In this document: piece after piece, positions 59,001 through 64,000 of the stretch
Numbering within the stretch: the first letter of the stretch is position 1
Layout: each line of letters begins with the position of its first letter
Assembly: GCA_004154925.1 (NCBI GenBank)
Contig: QJNS01000038.1
Coordinates: forward strand, 186,001 to 250,000
Direction of reading: 5' to 3'
Length of the DNA stretch: 64,000 bases
DNA from: Monosporascus cannonballus
Lineage: Eukaryota > Ascomycota > Sordariomycetes > Xylariales
Translations under genes and position numbers: made by a program
Notes under the pieces: model-generated
Seen by the model: the letters and a program-made list of their open reading frames with translations, nothing else
Told to the model about the DNA's origin: nothing
The model's database searches: none

Positions 59001-59991
59001 CGCAGCTTGCGATAGCTGCTGAACTGAGAAATTTACCGGGGGGACGCTGCTGGCCACAAAGCTTGAATCTCTTTTTGGCGGGCGAGCAACATGCTGCTTC
59101 AAGTGCTGGTCACGGTCTTCGGCATTGGGAAAGCCGTATATGTAATACAGGCAGCGGTCATCCCAGCATTTGAAGGAAACTTGGCGCCGCGAGATGAGCG
59201 GCACAGTTTCCCTCAACCTCGAGCCGCGAAAAATTGGATCGTAGTAGGAGATATTCCTATCGAGCCAGGCGCCATATTCGGGCGGCGCATTATCCGGAGT
59301 GGACAATTTAAGAGTTTCTAAGAACTTGGGGTCCAGCAAGTCCAGCCCTAATAGTCCGTTAGCGGAAGGGCGAGATGAAGAGAGGCGACCAATGTCCCAC
59401 TCATACCTTGGTCTATTAAGTAATTCTCAATGCACTCGCATTTATACTGTAGAGCTCGGGCTTCCTCGACATCCGACAAGACGGGGATTGTGCCTGGGAA
59501 GCCTGAGAAAACATTAGGGTCAGTAACTTGCAACAATCCAACGCAATTTCGAGACATGAAGGAGATGACCCACGTTGGCTGTCTACGAATTCTTGTAAAG
59601 CTCTGAGCTTATGGCGGAGCATGTCCAGCTCCTGCGTGCTATTGGGGAGGTACTGGGCTGGCAGCAGGGCGGCGATTTTCGCCTGAATTTCAGCTTGCTG
59701 CTGGAATAAGTCTCGAATCGTGGGGTCCAAAAATGGATCATAGGTGGGCGCAACCGAAGTATCGAGATCCAAGGTCCGTTCTATAAACTGAATCTTACTC
59801 TGAGTACCTCGAAAGTCATTTCGAGGCTCGACTGAACTTGTGTTGCTGCGCGACTCGGTCGACATCCGTGACGGTTGAGCGGATGGCCCAACATCATATG
59901 TGGAAGATTTGCTCAGAGGCGACTGTTTTTGCGGTCGCAATTTGAGCTTGTGTCGCCTCATGGGCGATGAATGGCCGTTTACCATCTCCAT
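56055..59991 (-). CDS. Zinc-finger transcription regulator with partial Zn2Cys6-like cluster and C2H2 fingers (four exons)
   Basis: Two minus-strand ORF groups are one gene. Exons 59574-59991, 59407-59502, 58680-59347 and 56055-58631 give 1,252 residues. Introns 59503-59573 and 59348-59406 are GT-AG. Intron 58632-58679 (48 bp) uses a GCAAGT donor and TTGACGGTTTTTAG acceptor. Splicing it out creates GPCLRCKVHAKP/CDSKDDCSYC (residues ~383-405), a CX2CX6CX5CX2C cluster like Zn2Cys6 but lacking the sixth Cys at normal spacing. It leads straight into FWKVLGCHRGSLAALADLMLP. A helical middle region contains FWWTEDL and EGTPFHFWELFRLTGY. C-terminal Cys/His modules occur near 859 (CGKCNEYPEGF...H), 890-930, 1039 (CPHPDCGRVFKDLAAHMLTH) and 1156 (CSICQTRF). 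Fungal regulators of this architecture are known but uncharacterised. Exon 4 may contain another small intron near its start. Confidence 0.78.
58632..58679 (-). other. Non-canonical GC-AG intron
   Basis: The donor is GCAAGT, the consensus GC-type site, and the acceptor is TTTTTAG. A TTGAC branch-like sequence lies about 10 bp upstream of the acceptor. Retaining the intron ends the upstream frame at a stop in the intron (VSFIDGF-stop). Removing it keeps phase 0 and completes the cysteine cluster. Confidence 0.75.
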
Positions 59992-60936
59992 CTTTCCCGT
60001 GTCCTCTGTCGAAACCTGCTACGCTCACCCAACTCGCTCGCTTGTTAGCGGACGTCGTTGCAGGCCGTAAAGCTCGTTCGTCGATTGGCGTTGCAGCAGT
60101 GGGTACATCAATTATAATATAATGAAAAGCGATTGAAAATTCCAGATGGATATGAGCCGAAAAATAGAACAGAACAAAAAGTGCTATAAATTTGCCGTTG
60201 CTGCGCCGCACCTAGGAAGAGATATAACCGAATACAGTCATGCTTCAAACAGTGCAAAATATCCGCGAGCAGTATCAGTATGTACAGTTGGTCTCTTTTT
60301 TCACCCTCCCTCGTCGGAGAATACTGCACAGATAGGATAAAAAGTTAGGTAGGATAGGATGGACTTCGAAGGTGGCGCTGCGAGGAGATGATGGGAAGTC
60401 TAAGTTAAGGCAAATAGGGACGGCTGACAGATAATTCGCCAAGTTTTGGTCTCAGAGGGGCTCCCAACTTACCTACCCTGCCTGCGTAATTCTATCGCTC
60501 TACCTTCGTAGCGCTGTTCGATTGCTAGAAGAATGATGGTACTTGTACAATACATAGGTACCTACTTCCTGGACGGCGATGCCATGAACACCGGTTAGAC
60601 TGGTTACGCCACTAATCAAATCGACACCAAACGTCGAATAGGCCACCCCAGTGGGGCAGGAGTCACGTAGGCAGGTTGCTATATACAGAGTAATTCGGAG
60701 CTGACGGGCGGAGGGCGAGTGCTGAACGCTGCCCGCTGGTCGTCTCCCCCTGTTCCGTTCTCAGCCTATTCTGCCGCTGTGCCATGTATATGTATTGTAC
60801 GTGTACATCTATCCGCATATACATTTAACAGCTGCGCTAGCACTGTCGGGGTGCATCGCAAGTGGATCCGCCTTGGGACTTCAGGAAGTTCAGGTCCTGA
60901 GGAGTGGGGCTAGCTCAGTCCGCAGTGCCTATACCT

Positions 60937-61160
60937 CGTAGGGTAAGTTTAACATCCTCGTTCGGTATTTCTAGCCAACTTTAAAACTTCTCTTTTTTAT
61001 TATCTTTATTATAATGTATATAACTTCACCCTTTTTGTAGATGAAGCATAATTATTATTGATTCCGGCCATGCACATCCTTATATGGATTAAAACCTTAA
61101 CACAGTAATAGTGTTAGATCTAACTCTAGAGGGTATCTGACAGGGATATTAAAATTCGGC
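60937..61160 (+). repeat. Dispersed ~225-bp repeat, copy 2 (SINE-like, with tRNA-like A box upstream)
   Basis: This is a diverged copy of the repeat at 42489-42722, sharing its start (CGTAGG-GTAAGTTT), A+T-rich middle, CTTATATGGATTA and end (TTAAAATTCGG). Just upstream, at about 60908-60921, GGGCTAGCTCAGTCC resembles the 5' end and A box of a tRNA, suggesting a tRNA-derived SINE. I do not see a good B box. Confidence 0.5.
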
Positions 61161-63789
61161 ACGAGAAAGGGCAAGGCGGGCTGGCCGTGGCAAGATTTTC
61201 TCGGGGAGGTGTGGATTCGCAAGGGAGTGTCATCGCTAGTGCGCAAGCGTAGGCACCATGGCTTTCAGCAGGTGCACAGCTGAAGTGTACTTATGGGGGC
61301 AAAGCATCGTTCCAGCATGGCGCAAGTACCTTTCTACGGCGCTGTACTTACGCGGTATGCCTATATTACTTGAGACGTCGGCCAGGCCGCAGCTTCAGCG
61401 CTCTTGTAAAAAGGGTCTAATAAGTGGCTGGGGATACCTGGCTACGGGTCCAGTACGAGCAAGAGCAAGGCAGTGGGCTACAGACCAATAAGGAGTTCGG
61501 GTGTCTCAGGAGGGGAAAGGGCAGAGCGCCAGGGCGCAAAAGTGGTTCTCGGAGAGGAAAGAATGAGTATGCACGACATGGTCGAGCCTTGGCTCTTGGA
61601 ACACTCTCCAAAAAGGGCACAATGCGGAGGCATGGGCGATTGGGTAATTACTTATTAAGTACGCCCTCAGTACATGAGAGCGGGCGGGCACCAGAGCGAT
61701 TTCGAATATGATCTTAGGAGTATGTACGTAGTATATAGAGGTAGCTCAAAGGTCGTTAGTGTACCCATACTGGGGGCGTGTGGGCCATACTCAACTTATC
61801 CTCTTACTTAGGTTAGATGTGCGCAATATTTCCGCCCTTAAGTTGAAATAGTGTCCAACGTTCTATATCCGGATCTCTTGTTGATGTCAGTCAACCATGG
61901 ATTTCACAGAGTTATGCCTTACCAAGGGTATACACCGTCGTCTTTTATAACCTCAGGTGTCATCAAACACCCGAGGTCGGCAGTGGAGTCTGGGCTTAAT
62001 AAGCCCGGCAAACTCGCCGGATAGCCTCTCGCGCCGCGCGCCTTATCCCCGTTTCAGCTGGCTGGACTGACAAACTTCAGCTCTGAGGGAAATAGTCAAA
62101 AGCATTGACACATTTCAGTTATTAGCATGTGCTGGGCTGGGGGCGGTTTAATTGAGCCGAGTGGGTACCGAGCCCTACCCCACAGTAGGGTTATTTCCCT
62201 TCCCTGCTAACCCTACCAAAGTACATAGGTACTCAGCGCTAGGTTGACTACAGTTCTTGGGGGCCCTCCAGTGAAAGTATCCATAGGCGAGCGGGCGCTT
62301 CCCTGGCGGGGAATACCCAGGACAGATGAGGAGTTGGCCAAGCTGGCTTTCCAGCAACCGAAGGATGGACCAAGTGCTGGCCTCGAAACGCTTCAGGTTG
62401 GCAAGCTAAACCAGTTTGTGCTAGTATCTCCGTTCGCTCTTGGACGACGACACCTTCCTACTCGGGCCAGCAAGGACGAAATAGTAAAAAAGCGACAGCA
62501 CTAGGGGGAACATGAGTCTCTGCGTCCAAGTGCACAAGTGCGGTTGTGAGAAAGGTAGGTAACCCTTTCGAGAACGTATACCAGATCTGGCCGTGTCGTC
62601 GAGCTGTTGAAGACTGTCGGCATTCGATATTGGAAGCTGTGATGCAAGTAGGCAATGCAATGCAATCGATCACCCTGTGATTCCCGTTGCACAGAGAGAC
62701 ACATTCACAAAAGAAGCGATCCATAGCACTAACCTCAGTATGTACTAGCACTAGGACAAGATGTCGTGAGCGTTCAATCGGCGATATTACATGGAAGACC
62801 TCGATGTGAAGGGCATCCCGCCCCAACGTCGAAGGTGGTCGACTAGTTACCTAATGGTTGGTTGAACGGTACTATCTACAGAACGCGATGCTGTGACCGG
62901 CGAGTGATGTTATTCCTTGCAACCCGCGGTTGACGGGCTAGGCTACTGAGTATGTAAGTATTTATCCCGGGTATCTGTAAGATTGCAATGAAACTTCTGT
63001 ACTCAGAGAATGGTACGGCTTAAGAAGAGCGTGTGTTGCTACCACTTATGAGTTCTCCAAGGAAGGCATATCATGAACAAGGCCTGCTCACAAGTGTTCA
63101 TACAGCTCTATCATATTCATATATACTTATCAACGGAGGTAGATGCTTGCCAAGAGGGAAACCCCCATCCATGGCGCCGCCAATATATAGAGACTAAGCA
63201 CATCGCCCCGTGACGCGGTCACGGTCACATCCACTATCTAGCCGTTGCCATCACCGCGTACCCAAATATTCCTAGCCGAGGCTACACACACCATGGACTC
63301 ACAATCCGCCTAGTAGTATATCGCTCTCGTCGCCATGAATGGCAAGGCGCTCGATTGGCTTTTCAAAGCTCCGTCAGCTGGTGATGCCCAAGTAGTGTAA
63401 CAGGGCTCAACGACTCACTTTTCAGCCATACTAGCCGGTGCACGGTCGCACCATACGCTGGGCACATGCGATACATACATATACGCAGTGTAAGCCCGCT
63501 TACCTATGTAGCCTTCGATGACAAAGAGGGAAATTCCGAGTGCATGGTTTCCCCAAATCGAGGTGATCCAAACCCTACGAACAAATGTCAAGTACCAAAA
63601 GACGCCGCCTACGAGTTGAGTCGCTCGAAGGAACATGCTGTTGCTCTCACGGCTTATTCCGCGGACTCTACGCTCCTCTTTTAATCTCCAACGGCTTAGA
63701 TGACAGATATCACCCGCCAAGGGAATCAGGGATGATCTGAGCTTTGTGTCTTGCCAGCATCTTGGGACGAAAGCTCGCGGAAAGTCTTG

Positions 63790-63932
63790 CCTCTCCCACC
63801 CCCTCTCTTTCTGTCAGTGTTCTCTCTCCCTGTCGAATCCGCCGTCTTGCCCCTTTACAGAGGAGACAAAAAACGATAGATAGCGAAGTACCTCATCTAA
63901 TAAACTCAGCATCCATTCACCCTCCATCTCGA
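63790..63932 (+). promoter_or_regulatory. Pyrimidine-rich promoter/leader
   Basis: Long CT-rich runs (CTCTCCCACCCCCTCTCTTTC, then TTCTCTCTCCCTG) are followed by CACCCTCCATCTCGA directly before an ATG. Filamentous ascomycete promoters and 5' leaders commonly look like this. Confidence 0.4.
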
Positions 63933-64000
63933 ATGTCGGTTTACGTTGGTAGCAATGACGCTCAACTTCAAGATATTACACCATCACTACCGGCATTCGT
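63933..64000 (+). CDS. Probable gene start, truncated by window edge
   Basis: An ATG at 63933 opens a frame (MSVYVGSNDAQLQDITPSL...) that stays open to the last base. It follows a pyrimidine-rich leader typical of fungal transcripts. Only about 22 codons are visible and I recognise no family. Confidence 0.35.
   Translation, partial: MSVYVGSNDAQLQDITPSLPAF

Larger units (their letters stand above)
59992..63932. other. Intergenic region, no gene apart from the repeat copy
   Basis: Overlapping ORFs at 61258-61711 and 62244-62826 lack motifs and mirror each other on both strands. A short stem (GTAGGGTTA at 62185 pairing with TAACCCTAC at 62208) occurs near 62.2 kb. From about 63,790 the plus strand becomes CT-rich ahead of the ORF at 63933. 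Confidence 0.45.

Noticed and set aside
60908..60980. Functional tRNA gene
   Set aside because: Only an A-box-like sequence is present; no cloverleaf can be drawn and no B box is found.
61150..61170. cDNA-adapter-like string AATTCGGCACGAG
   Set aside because: The TTAAAATTCGG part is also the end of the dispersed repeat at 42.7 kb, so it is better explained as repeat sequence than as vector contamination.

Overview
The window is from the nuclear genome of a filamentous ascomycete (Pezizomycotina, probably Sordariomycetes). The evidence is small spliceosomal introns (about 46-160 bp, GT-AG, CTNAC/TAAC-type branch sites), G+C-rich coding exons, a set of recognisable fungal housekeeping genes, and a sharply bounded A+T block with repeat-induced point mutation (RIP) signatures. 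The species cannot be named from the sequence.

Layout. 1-6.6 kb: no gene I can support. 7.1-8.5 kb: an intact uncharacterised fungal protein. 9.6-10.3 kb: a broken M35 (deuterolysin-type) metalloprotease. 10,745-20,650: an A+T-rich island bounded by inverted ends (first 12 bp identical, shared motifs inward) and an 8-bp target duplication (7/8 match), so it looks like one hAT-type transposition unit. It contains a RIP-mutated, gag-only LTR element (exactly 1,500 bp) on the minus strand. 22.4-23.9 kb: a 3'-truncated, frameshifted L-amino acid oxidase whose introns are still readable. 25,195-25,405: a clean 211-bp hAT-type MITE. 25.6-27.0 kb: an intact FAD-linked oxidoreductase of the delta(24)-sterol reductase family. 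28.6-29.2 kb: a Tma17/Adc17-like chaperone. 29.8-31.8 kb: a broken M20 carboxypeptidase S. 32.4-33.3 kb: a broken BTB/POZ gene.

From 36 kb onwards the genes are intact: a Ser/Thr-rich single-pass membrane protein, RNA polymerase II subunit Rpb4, TRAPP subunit Trs23, proteasome receptor Rpn10, a borealin/Nbl1-like chromosomal passenger protein, Tma22 (DENR homologue), a 1,021-residue methyltransferase-domain protein, and a large zinc-finger regulator spanning 56,055-59,991. That regulator is normally hidden as two separate ORFs; a GC-AG intron through its cysteine cluster joins them. A probable gene start runs off the right edge at 63,933.

The window therefore has two halves. On the left (about 9-34 kb), accessory secreted-enzyme genes decay around a transposon-rich RIP island. 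On the right is a gene-dense core block for transcription, trafficking, proteasome, mitosis and translation. I see no biosynthetic cluster, CRISPR array, rRNA or confident tRNA. The most interesting items are the TIR-bounded composite with its related MITE, the gag-only LTR element with a RIP-altered zinc knuckle, the previously split regulator, and two unusual gene structures (a start codon split by an intron, and a 20-nt microexon).
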